Shown: piece by piece, positions 16,855 to 25,312 of the stretch | Position numbering within the stretch: position 1 is the stretch's first letter | Layout of the letters: each line of letters opens with the position of its first letter | Assembly: GCA_038237475.1 (NCBI GenBank) | Contig: JBBRYS010000011.1 | Location: forward strand, 114,784-178,783 | DNA: 64,000 bases | Source: JAOAPY01 sp038237475 | GTDB taxonomy: Bacteria; Acidobacteriota; Blastocatellia; Pyrinomonadales; Pyrinomonadaceae | Direction of reading: 5' to 3' | The notes under the pieces: generated by a model | Seen by the model: the letters and a program-made list of their open reading frames with translations, nothing else | Database searches by the model: none | Told to the model about the DNA's origin: nothing | Program-made: the position numbers and the translations under genes

Positions 16855-18123
16855 TCACTTTGACGGGATTAAGTAGAGAGGAGAGTCAGAAACCTCAAGG
16901 GAGATTTGTTTATCAATTGCGCCCACCGCCCCTGCCGGCTGACCCGTATGGCGAAAGACGTTGAAGCCGCTCTCGCTGGAGGGAAAATTAATGCGATGGG
17001 GCGAGCCGGTGGAGGTGGTCCAGGCAGCCAGGCAGCGTTGACCGGCCCTACTGAATATTAAGACAAAGTCATCATCTCGCCCGACCGGCAGGCGCTGCTC
17101 AAAAACATAGCCGTCGAAATATTTATTGAAAGTCCTGGCAGCGTAGTAAGCGGGCTTCGCTTCATAGACCTCGCGCTGACCGGCGCGATAGGCGTACGTT
17201 ACCAATCCGAAATGATGCTCAGCTTCGCTGCGCTCGGTTCCATCATCGCGCCAGTCGTACCAAATCGAGAGTGGAATTTTATTGGCCACGTTCGTGAGTA
17301 GTTCGCGAGCGAGAAACGCTCCCTGTTTGGTTTCGCTCATACCACGCCACACCGCAGAGTAACCCCACTCTCCGGAGATGATGGGAATTTCCCGGCGGCC
17401 TCCGGTGCCGCTTTGATAACCTTGGATTAGCTTGCGCAAGCGGCAATAGTCGCGCGCCGCTGTTTCCGGCTCTGTGTGCCGGTAAGGGTGCACTGACACT
17501 GCTGCCCAGTAATCGAGCAAGCCGGCCTTGAAGCACGACTCGAGAAAGGCAAAATCCATCTCCGACACGGCCGGGCCAATCAGTTTTTCATCGGGCAGTG
17601 CGGAACGAAAGGCACGACCTACGTCCAGAGCTAACGCAACATATTCATCGACGTTTGGTTTCGGAGGCCAGAACATCGAATGATTGGGCTCGTTGTAAAT
17701 CTCCCAAAGCACTCCGCGTTTGGAGAAATGTTCTGCCGCTGCTAACGCCCAGCGCACAAAAGCCCTGCGCGTTTCTGCGGTTCGCGGAGGCCGGCCCTCA
17801 TCATAGAGTGGATTTCCGTAGTCGAGGATGAATAACGCCTTAATGCCTGAAGCCTCAAGCGCCTTCATTAAACGATCGTAAGCAGTGAAATCATAGCGGC
17901 CGCGTTCCGGTTCGGTGGCGTCCCACTTGAAATCCATTCTTACCCAGCGAAAGCCAGCGGCGGAGATCATTTCTATTTCGCCAGGCTGGGGATCCGTGAA
18001 ATGAATGTTGACTCCTATCCCCTGCTGAATGGCGGATGCCGCTGGTGGAACTCCGAACGGACAATCGGCGTCGGAGTTACACCCGGTCAGGATGGTCATC
18101 AGGAATAATAGCGGCAGGAACAT
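16855..18123 (-). CDS. Lipoprotein glycoside hydrolase (clan GH-A, GH5/GH39-like)
   Basis: 422 residues. A short leader ends in the lipobox LTGC (Cys15), so it is probably a lipid-anchored periplasmic or surface enzyme. The (beta/alpha)8 pattern shows GFRWVRMDFKWDATEPERG near residue 60. The acid/base Glu145 is in WEIYNEPN and the likely nucleophile Glu252 in IISGEWGYS. These spacings fit clan GH-A families that act on beta-linked polysaccharides, including PslG-like exopolysaccharide hydrolases. The substrate is not determinable. It is the last gene of a long minus-strand run of envelope and NRPS genes, 11 bp after the preceding gene. Confidence 0.87.
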   Translation of the reverse strand: MFLPLLFLMTILTGCNSDADCPFGVPPAASAIQQGIGVNIHFTDPQPGEIEMISAAGFRWVRMDFKWDATEPERGRYDFTAYDRLMKALEASGIKALFILDYGNPLYDEGRPPRTAETRRAFVRWALAAAEHFSKRGVLWEIYNEPNHSMFWPPKPNVDEYVALALDVGRAFRSALPDEKLIGPAVSEMDFAFLESCFKAGLLDYWAAVSVHPYRHTEPETAARDYCRLRKLIQGYQSGTGGRREIPIISGEWGYSAVWRGMSETKQGAFLARELLTNVANKIPLSIWYDWRDDGTERSEAEHHFGLVTYAYRAGQREVYEAKPAYYAARTFNKYFDGYVFEQRLPVGRDDDFVLIFSRAGQRCLAAWTTSTGSPHRINFPSSESGFNVFRHTGQPAGAVGAIDKQISLEVSDSPLYLIPSK

Positions 18124-18134
18124 TCTGAAAAATC

Positions 18135-18848
18135 TTATCGGCGAGGCCCCCCACCCCCCGGTTGCTGGACTGCGCCGGTTGGATTAGCGACGGCGGCGAG
18201 AAAAGCGCGCAGCGCAATCTGTTGAGCCGTTTGAGTATCGCTTATAAACGGCACGACGACGTAGTGGATCCTTGCCCCCAAAGCGGTGAAGAAATTGTGA
18301 TAGGCAAGATAATGCTTGCCTCCTATCATGTTTCCCAAAGTCGATCCCAGACCGGGCTCGAGGAACACCACGTAAATAGTGTTGGGTGTCGGTCGCCCGA
18401 GCGAACCTTCATTGAGCATCGTCGTCAGGAGACTCTCGATCTCCAGATCAGACAAACTTCCTGAGCCGGTGACGTCGGTAAATGTTTCCTGACTCGAAGT
18501 CGAGCCGAAGAAATTTTTTATTCCCGATTGATCCATTGCTTCGCTCTGCGTTGGGTCGCTGACGTTGGCGAGCAGCGCGGCCAGTCGCGGTTGGCGTGCA
18601 CGCAATGCTGCCGCTTTCCAGCCGCCACCGAGAAAAATGGTGTACTGCTCTGGCGCGGCTAGTGCTTTACCGTGACTGGTCATGAGCGAAAGAGACTGCG
18701 TGTCGCCCTGAATAATGAAGGCGCGCCCACGATCGCCGTTGACGACTGATTGCGAACCCGCCTCAGGCGACGCAAGTTGCTGAGCGGACACATTCGCTGA
18801 GACCAAAACCGCGATAATCATCGTCAGGACTAATTTGATTGTCATCAT
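18135..18848 (-). CDS. Small secreted protein, possible EXORDIUM-like
   Basis: 237 residues from ATG 18848 (another ATG directly follows), with a signal peptide ending NVSA-QQ. An in-frame extension to 18911 would bury the signal. The body contains YTIFLGGGWK, NTIYVVFLEPGLGSTLG and KHYLAYHNFF, then a Pro/Gly-rich tail (GAVQQPGGGG). The alternation of a 'vyl-GG-W' strand and a 'YVVFL...YHN' segment vaguely recalls bacterial EXORDIUM/phi-1 proteins, but I am not sure. It lies between the large secreted repeat protein and the glycoside hydrolase on one strand. Confidence 0.7.
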   Translation of the reverse strand: MMTIKLVLTMIIAVLVSANVSAQQLASPEAGSQSVVNGDRGRAFIIQGDTQSLSLMTSHGKALAAPEQYTIFLGGGWKAAALRARQPRLAALLANVSDPTQSEAMDQSGIKNFFGSTSSQETFTDVTGSGSLSDLEIESLLTTMLNEGSLGRPTPNTIYVVFLEPGLGSTLGNMIGGKHYLAYHNFFTALGARIHYVVVPFISDTQTAQQIALRAFLAAVANPTGAVQQPGGGGPRR

Positions 18849-18947
18849 GTCTTCTACCAAACAGTTACTTCGATTCAGAAACAGAAACGAAATCCGGCGC
18901 TGCTTCCGCACTAATGTATTTTCTGCTTACTCGCAGCCTTCACGCCC

Positions 18948-21113
18948 CTATGGAGTGGTTACATTCAAGGAAAAGTCGTCGACGACGAAGGAAGTTTTCA
19001 AACTTGAATCTTCGACGCCTAACAAATAGATCTGAATGGTCTGTCCTTTATAAGCAAGCAGGTCGAACGTTACCTGGCTGTAACCGGCCGCTGCATTGAG
19101 ATTTGAAAACGTCGCCAACGTAGCCAGCACACTCCCGGAGGAGTTTCGGATTTGCACTTTCAAGGTGTCATAGGCGGAGCTGGTTGAAGTCTCAGCCGTG
19201 TCCACGTGCTGCCAGAAAGATAAGCTCGCGCTGGTTGCGGTAGCGGGAATGCTCATTTGCTGCCAGAGAGTATCGGTATGGACCGAGCCATACCCGTTGA
19301 GCCATGCCTTCCACGCACCACCGTGACTGGCCTGGTAGCTGCTGTTGTCGATGACCCCGGTTGAGACAGTCCACGGCGCGGGGCTGCCTGATCCATTTTC
19401 AAATCCCGGATTGACAACTAGCTGCTGAGTAATACTACCCCCAGCAGTCACGCTTAAGTTTATCGCCGTCGTATGGCTCTTCCCGCCTCCGGCCCCGTTT
19501 ATGGTAACGCTGTAGGTCCCAGGCGCCGCGCTCGCTGCCACTATCAGCGTCAGGCTCGACTGACCCGAGCCGGGAGCAGCGATTGAAGTTGGATTGAAGC
19601 TCGCAGATACTCCGGCAGGCATCACTGAAGCTGACAGCGTTACAACCGCATTAAAGCCTCCGGAGACAGTCGTCATCACGGTCGCGGCACCCGCAGTGCC
19701 CGCTTTGATGGCGATAGCCGAGGGCGAAGTCGAAACGGCAAAGTCGGCGGGGGCGCCGCCTGAGGTGACGACATCCAGCGCGAAGTCGTCTACGACAAAT
19801 GAAGTCTTGAGACTCGAGTTTTCAGTTCCCAGCAAATAAATTTGAATCGCCTGTCCCTTATAAGCCGTGAGATCAAAGGACACCTGCACGAAGCCTGCTA
19901 CGGCATTTAAATTCGAATAAGTAACAAGTGTCTTCAGGACAGTACCGCTCGAGTTCCGCACCTGAACCTTCAACGTGTCGTTGGCCTTGCTCGTCGTTGT
20001 CTCAGCGGTATCGATATGCCGCCAGAAAGAAAGCATGGCGCTCGTCGCAGTTGCAGGGATGCTGGCAGCTTGCAGCAGCGAGTCTGTATGTGCTGAACCA
20101 TACCCGTTGAGCCACGCTTTCCAGGAGCCGGTATGAGGCGCCTGGAAACTCGTGTTATCGATCACTCCGGCAGAGACGGTCCAGGGAGCTGGATTAGATG
20201 ATCCGTTTTCAAAACCCGTATTGACCAGCAACTGCTGGCTACCCGCGCCGCCGTTGGTGACCGTCAGATTGATTGTCATCGAACGAGTCTGTCCGCCTCC
20301 GGATCCGGTCACCATCACATTGTAGGTGCCGGCCGGCGTAGCTGTTCCGCTTGAAATCGTTAGCGTCGACGTTCCCGAACCAGGAGCAGCAAATACGTTA
20401 GGAGCAAAGCTCGCCGTCGCACCAGCGGGCAAGCCCGTGAGGGAGAGATAAACAGCAGAGTTGAAATTTCCTGATAGGGTTGAGGTGATACTCACCGAGT
20501 CAGAGCCGCCCTGCGGTATGCTCAATCCCGCTGCCGATGAAGTCAATGAGAACCCGGGACCAAAACTGATATCGATAATCGGATGCAGTTCAATACCGTT
20601 TGGGGCAATCCCTTCCTGACCTTCAAAGTGATCGAAAAAACCAACTCCGGTAATCTGCACTGGTACGCTGGTGGTTTGGAAATTGGTCGTGGCCGTAAAC
20701 ATGGCGTCGAACTGGGCGCGCGCGTGTGCGATGCCCGCCGCGAAAGGGCTTCCTGGGCCAATACAGGTGGGATCGGGAATTTCTGCGATCATGGTGTGCC
20801 CGGCGCCGTCAGTAAAGACCATGTGATAGTCAAAATCATACGACCGAGCATATTTGATTAGCGTCGCGTTCAGTACCCATGTAGTCAATTCCGTGGGACT
20901 TACCCGGTTGTTGTCAGGGAGTAATGCCGGTGTGGCGATAGCTGACAGTGCAGCGATACTGGTCGAGGTCAGATTATTAAGATTCACCCGGCCGGCATCT
21001 GCGTCAGTCCCTGTTTTGACTGACCAGCGCTCGCCGCCGCATTGAGCCGAGGCCGGCGCAGGAAAGAGCACAAAAGAAAGGAACAGTAATGAGAGCCAAA
21101 GCAATTGTTTCAT
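18948..21113 (-). CDS. Large secreted protein with duplicated Ig-like plus jelly-roll-like modules
   Basis: 721 residues with a signal peptide (LLWLSLLFLSFVLFPAPASA-Q). An N-terminal domain of about 200 residues is followed by two copies of a module. Each copy pairs an Ig-like stretch (SLTGLPAGATASFAPN; SASVMPAGVSASFNPT) with a carbohydrate-binding-like stretch (NTGFENGSS.PAPWTVS...FVVDDF). The copies are about 273 residues apart, matching an 820-bp repeat in the DNA. The FENG..PWT...WLNGYG...VVDDF pattern recalls jelly-roll domains of secreted hydrolases. The N-terminal domain is unrecognised. It begins 24 bp downstream of the second NRPS gene and may be cotranscribed. Confidence 0.85.
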   Translation of the reverse strand: MKQLLWLSLLFLSFVLFPAPASAQCGGERWSVKTGTDADAGRVNLNNLTSTSIAALSAIATPALLPDNNRVSPTELTTWVLNATLIKYARSYDFDYHMVFTDGAGHTMIAEIPDPTCIGPGSPFAAGIAHARAQFDAMFTATTNFQTTSVPVQITGVGFFDHFEGQEGIAPNGIELHPIIDISFGPGFSLTSSAAGLSIPQGGSDSVSITSTLSGNFNSAVYLSLTGLPAGATASFAPNVFAAPGSGTSTLTISSGTATPAGTYNVMVTGSGGGQTRSMTINLTVTNGGAGSQQLLVNTGFENGSSNPAPWTVSAGVIDNTSFQAPHTGSWKAWLNGYGSAHTDSLLQAASIPATATSAMLSFWRHIDTAETTTSKANDTLKVQVRNSSGTVLKTLVTYSNLNAVAGFVQVSFDLTAYKGQAIQIYLLGTENSSLKTSFVVDDFALDVVTSGGAPADFAVSTSPSAIAIKAGTAGAATVMTTVSGGFNAVVTLSASVMPAGVSASFNPTSIAAPGSGQSSLTLIVAASAAPGTYSVTINGAGGGKSHTTAINLSVTAGGSITQQLVVNPGFENGSGSPAPWTVSTGVIDNSSYQASHGGAWKAWLNGYGSVHTDTLWQQMSIPATATSASLSFWQHVDTAETSTSSAYDTLKVQIRNSSGSVLATLATFSNLNAAAGYSQVTFDLLAYKGQTIQIYLLGVEDSSLKTSFVVDDFSLNVTTP
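18973..20330. repeat. 820-bp internal tandem duplication within a CDS
   Basis: The sequence starting AAGTCGTC at 18973 recurs at 19793, and similarity continues along the module (for example CCATACCCGTTGAGCCA occurs in both copies). The period is about 820 bp. Divergence between copies is moderate, so the duplication is not recent. Confidence 0.75.
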
Positions 21114-21137
21114 CTTCTTCTTTATCCCGGTATTTGA

Positions 21138-24100
21138 TCAGGCCGCGCGTTGTTCGTTTGCGTGATTAACCTGAACTCTCGCGATGCAGTCGCTCAATTT
21201 TTCAGCCAAACCCCGCACATGCGGTTCTTTGACAATGTCGATATGGTTGCCGGTGATGTCGTGAACCTCTATGCGACCCTGGACAAGTTCGCGCCAGCCT
21301 TCCTTAAGGTCGTAGTCACCGGTGAGATCGCTGGCGAGAAAGAGAGTCACGTTTCCAGCGTAGGTTTGCGGCAGGTAATCCTTGACGGCCGCGAAGGTAA
21401 TCTCCTCGATGTTCCGCAACACCGCCGGCAGCGGTTGACCGAACCGTTGATAGAGTTTGTACATGCGCCGGTATAACTTGTGTTTGATTTTAGCCGGCCC
21501 GTATTTAAGTTTTTGCAGGACATAAGCCACTCTCTGCCCTCCGTTCAACTTGCTCAGGTTCTCAGCATGCGACTTCATCTTCCGGCCAAAACGATCCAGC
21601 CGCTGGTTTGCAGATCCGGATTGCGGCAACAGCTTGAAGTAACCGACCGGGTAGGTGTCGAGCAACGCCAGCAGCGAAACTGTGTCTCCTTTCGCGGCGA
21701 GCTGGCAGGCCATTTCAAAGGCCACGGTTCCGCCCGACGATCTGCCGGCTAACATGTAGGGACCCTCGGGCTGCACTTCCATCATCTCCTTGATGTAGTG
21801 GCTGGCCATCTCCTTGATGCTCGTGTGCGGCTCGGCTTTACCGTCGAGACCGCGAGCCTGTAGGCCATAAAATGGCTGGTCCGGACCAAGATGCCGCGCG
21901 AGATCGTGATACTCGAGCACGTTGCCGCCAACCGCATGAATGCAGAAGAGCGGTGTTCGTTTCCGGCCTCCCTGAATCACCACGAGCGATGACCAGGTCG
22001 TCGGCCAGCCATCTTCGCGTAGCACGCGCGCGAGTTGCCGAACGGTAGGCGCCTGGAAGAGCGTAGCCAGGGGAAGATTGCGATTGAAGGCTCTTTCAAT
22101 TTGAGCGAACAGTCTCACAGCCAGCAGTGAGTGTCCGCCGAGATCAAAGAAGTTGTCGTGGACACCGACCGAGCGGATATCCAGCACCTTTTCCCAGATG
22201 TTGGTCAACTTGAGTTCCAGCTCATCCACGGGTGCCGCAAAGCCGGTCATCGCGCCTTGCTTCTCATCAATCGCCGGTAAAGCCCGTCGATCGACCTTGC
22301 CGCTCGCTGTCAAAGGGATGGATTCGAGCAGAGTAAAAACTGAAGGCAGCATGTGTTCGGGTAGCTTGCCGCGGACAAAGTCACGCACTTCTTCGATCAC
22401 CGGCGTGGCGCCGGCGCGAGGCACAAGATAAGCAGCGAGATGTTTGTCGCCGCCATCTTTGCGCGCTACGACCACTGCTTCACCAACGTGCGGATGCTGG
22501 GCCAGAACTGATTCAATCTCGCCCAGCTCGATACGGAACCCTCGCACCTTCACCTGGTTGTCCAGACGGCCGATGAATTCGATTTCGCTGTCGGCGCGAT
22601 AACGGACCAAATCGCCGGTGCGATAGAGGCGGCTCGCGGGGTTGTCGGAAAAAGGATCAACGACAAATCGTTCGGCATTTAGCTCAGGCCGGCCGAGGTA
22701 GCCGGAAGCGACGCCATCGCCTCCCACATAAAGTTCTCCTGACACACCTACTGGCACGGGATTCATTCCAGGGTCGAGAATGTAGACCGTCGTGTTTGAT
22801 ATAGGCCGCCCAATCGGCACTGAACCATGGAGGTTTGCGGTATCCGTGACTGTATAGCAACAGGTAAAGGTTGTGTTCTCAGTCGGACCATAACCGTTAA
22901 TCAAGCGGCAATTCGGTAGCTCGGCCAGCACCTTTTGGACATGGGGAACCGACAGCACATCACCACCAGCGAGTAATTGACGGAGATTGCGTAGATCATC
23001 GAGATGGTGCTCGACCATCAGGTTGAATAAGCCTGCAGTAAGCCAAAGCGTGGTCACCTGATAGCGCTTAATTGCCTGGCCCAGTTCGCCCAGCGAGGCA
23101 GAGCCCGGCGCCATTAATGCCAGACGCGCGCCGTTCAGCAAGCTGCCCCAGATCTCGAACGTCGAAGCATCGAACGAGATGGTGGCACATTGAAGAAATA
23201 CTTCATCTGCGGAGAACGACGCATAGTTTGTGTTTCGTACCAGCCGCACCACATTGCGATGCGTAACCGCGACGCCCTTCGGTTGTCCGGTCGAACCCGA
23301 CGTGTACATGACGTAAGCCAGATTCTCTGCGGTCATCTCCAGTTCGAGATTGCTGGTTGACTCGGACTCGAGTATTTGTGAGATCCGATCGAGGCAGATT
23401 ATCTCCGCCGTGTTGACCGGCAGTTTTGGCAATAGCTTTTCCTGTGCCAGCAGCACGCGCACCTGCGCATCTTTAATCATGAACTGCAGGCGCGCTTCGG
23501 GATAATCCGCGTCGATGGGCACATAAGCCCCGCCTGCCTTCAGGATCCCGAGCAGCGCGACGATCATGTCCGGCGAACGCTGCAGGCAGACGCCCACGCG
23601 TGTGCCGACTTCGACGCCGTGCTTCCGCAGGTAATGGGCAAACTGGTTGGACTGCTCGTTCAATGTTCGGTAGCTGACCTGCCCTTGTACCGACAACAGC
23701 GCGACCGCCTCAGGAGTTTTTCCTGCTAGTTCTTCAAACAATTTGTGGATGCACTTATTTGAGGGATAGGCAGTCTTCGTTTCATTCCGCTCAACCAGCA
23801 ACTGGTGCCGTTCGGTCGCACTCAATAAAGGCAGTTGAGAGATCCTGCTCGCGGGGTTGGCTACCAGGCCCGTAATGAGATTGCTGAAGTGAGTTAGCAA
23901 CCGGCCCAGGCTGTCGGCTTTGAATAAATCGGCATTAGCCTCGAACATACACTGCAGCTGGCCCTCCCGCTCAGCTACGTCAAGCGTTAGATCGAAGTTT
24001 GCCATTGTGTGGGCCACGCGAAAGTGTTCGGTCGCGAGACCGGGAAGTTCTAATGGTTCAATCTGCTCACTCTGCAGGACAAACATCGCCTGAAAGAGAG

Positions 24101-25292
24101 GGTTATGTGCAAGGCTGCGCTCAGGCTGGAGTTCTTTGACAAGACGCTCAAAGGGGAGTTCCTGGTGAGCAAAAGCGCCTAGCGCCGCATCCCTGACTCG
24201 AGCGAGAACTTCGTGACAAGTGAGATCGCCATCGAGGCTGGTTCGCAACGCAAGCGTGTTAATAAATAGTCCGATGAGATTTTCAGTCTCGGGCATCTGC
24301 CGGCCCGCGATTGGTGTTCCAACTACGATGTCATCCGCGCCGGAATAGCGATGCAGCAGAATTTTATAGGCAGCCAACAGCGCCATAAAAAGTGTGACGC
24401 CTTGCTGCTGCGCCAATGCTTTAAGATCAGCCGTCAATTGTGACGGCAGGCTAATGCTCTGCTGAATACTGCGAAAGACGCGCGCGTCCTGACCATGCGG
24501 GCGCGGATAATCGGTCGGCAGTTCAAGCACAGGGGGGAGCGTCGCGAACTGTTTCTTCCAATACGACAACTGCGATAGATAGAGTGGGCCCTTGAGCCAC
24601 TGTCGTTGCCAGTGCGAGTAGTCGGAATAAATGATTGGCAATTCCGGTAGCGTGGGAGATTGACCGCTTGAAAAAGCCTGATAGCAAATCGACAATTCTT
24701 GCTGAAAGATTCCAACCGACCAGCCGTCGGTTACGATGTGATGCATCGTCACCAGCAGGATGTGTTCCACTTCGTTAACTCGCACCAGCACGGCGCGAAC
24801 CAGTGGTCCCTCCGACAGCTTGAAGGGCAAACAGATCTGCTGCTCCAGTATCTGCTGCGCAGCCGTCTCGCGTTCATTGGCCGGCCTGGCACTGACGTCG
24901 ATTACAGGCAGTTCAAGTGTCACCCGTTCAGCAACAATCTGCGAAGGTTCATCATCAATCGTAACGAAGGAGGTGCGCAGTGCGTCATGACGGGCGAGCA
25001 ATAGGTTTAGTGAAGCCCTTAAGGCACTCTCATCCAGATTGCCGCGCAGGCGCGCGACGATTGGCGTATGGTAGAGCGACGTGCCGGGCATCAGTTGATT
25101 CAATACCCAGAGCCCCTGCTGGTTATACGAAAGTGGCGCCGGTTCATCGGACGGTTGATGCGAGATCGAGCGCGGTGCGATTCCGGCTGGGCGCTTCTTA
25201 AGCAGTCTCAGTTCAAGCAGCGCGCGCTTGGCAGGCGATAGTCCCGCGAGTTGCTTTGTAAGTTGTTCGCTTGCGGTCAACCTGTTTTCCAT
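21138..25292 (-). CDS. Nonribosomal peptide synthetase, C-A-T-TE (termination module)
   Basis: 1384 residues. The C domain has the active motif HHIVTDGWS near residue 185. The A domain has YTSGSTGQPKG near 660 and GYGPTENTT near 800. The T domain has FFDLGGHSLL near 1050. A C-terminal type I thioesterase has CIHAVGG and the GRSSGG nucleophile elbow near 1182, with a candidate catalytic His in GNHID. The specificity residues read by alignment to GrsA are D-A-F-W-L-G-G-T-F-K, one residue from the classic valine code. It adds the last residue and releases the product. AAAGGA lies before the ATG, 20 bp after the upstream NRPS stop. No epimerase or methyltransferase domain is present. Confidence 0.95.
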   Translation of the reverse strand: MENRLTASEQLTKQLAGLSPAKRALLELRLLKKRPAGIAPRSISHQPSDEPAPLSYNQQGLWVLNQLMPGTSLYHTPIVARLRGNLDESALRASLNLLLARHDALRTSFVTIDDEPSQIVAERVTLELPVIDVSARPANERETAAQQILEQQICLPFKLSEGPLVRAVLVRVNEVEHILLVTMHHIVTDGWSVGIFQQELSICYQAFSSGQSPTLPELPIIYSDYSHWQRQWLKGPLYLSQLSYWKKQFATLPPVLELPTDYPRPHGQDARVFRSIQQSISLPSQLTADLKALAQQQGVTLFMALLAAYKILLHRYSGADDIVVGTPIAGRQMPETENLIGLFINTLALRTSLDGDLTCHEVLARVRDAALGAFAHQELPFERLVKELQPERSLAHNPLFQAMFVLQSEQIEPLELPGLATEHFRVAHTMANFDLTLDVAEREGQLQCMFEANADLFKADSLGRLLTHFSNLITGLVANPASRISQLPLLSATERHQLLVERNETKTAYPSNKCIHKLFEELAGKTPEAVALLSVQGQVSYRTLNEQSNQFAHYLRKHGVEVGTRVGVCLQRSPDMIVALLGILKAGGAYVPIDADYPEARLQFMIKDAQVRVLLAQEKLLPKLPVNTAEIICLDRISQILESESTSNLELEMTAENLAYVMYTSGSTGQPKGVAVTHRNVVRLVRNTNYASFSADEVFLQCATISFDASTFEIWGSLLNGARLALMAPGSASLGELGQAIKRYQVTTLWLTAGLFNLMVEHHLDDLRNLRQLLAGGDVLSVPHVQKVLAELPNCRLINGYGPTENTTFTCCYTVTDTANLHGSVPIGRPISNTTVYILDPGMNPVPVGVSGELYVGGDGVASGYLGRPELNAERFVVDPFSDNPASRLYRTGDLVRYRADSEIEFIGRLDNQVKVRGFRIELGEIESVLAQHPHVGEAVVVARKDGGDKHLAAYLVPRAGATPVIEEVRDFVRGKLPEHMLPSVFTLLESIPLTASGKVDRRALPAIDEKQGAMTGFAAPVDELELKLTNIWEKVLDIRSVGVHDNFFDLGGHSLLAVRLFAQIERAFNRNLPLATLFQAPTVRQLARVLREDGWPTTWSSLVVIQGGRKRTPLFCIHAVGGNVLEYHDLARHLGPDQPFYGLQARGLDGKAEPHTSIKEMASHYIKEMMEVQPEGPYMLAGRSSGGTVAFEMACQLAAKGDTVSLLALLDTYPVGYFKLLPQSGSANQRLDRFGRKMKSHAENLSKLNGGQRVAYVLQKLKYGPAKIKHKLYRRMYKLYQRFGQPLPAVLRNIEEITFAAVKDYLPQTYAGNVTLFLASDLTGDYDLKEGWRELVQGRIEVHDITGNHIDIVKEPHVRGLAEKLSDCIARVQVNHANEQRAA

Positions 25293-25312
25293 GCTCGCTG
25301 TTCCTTTGGGAT

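Noticed and set aside
18973..20330. Tandem repeat considered as a mobile or CRISPR-like array
   Set aside because: The 820-bp period is explained by duplicated protein modules in one reading frame.
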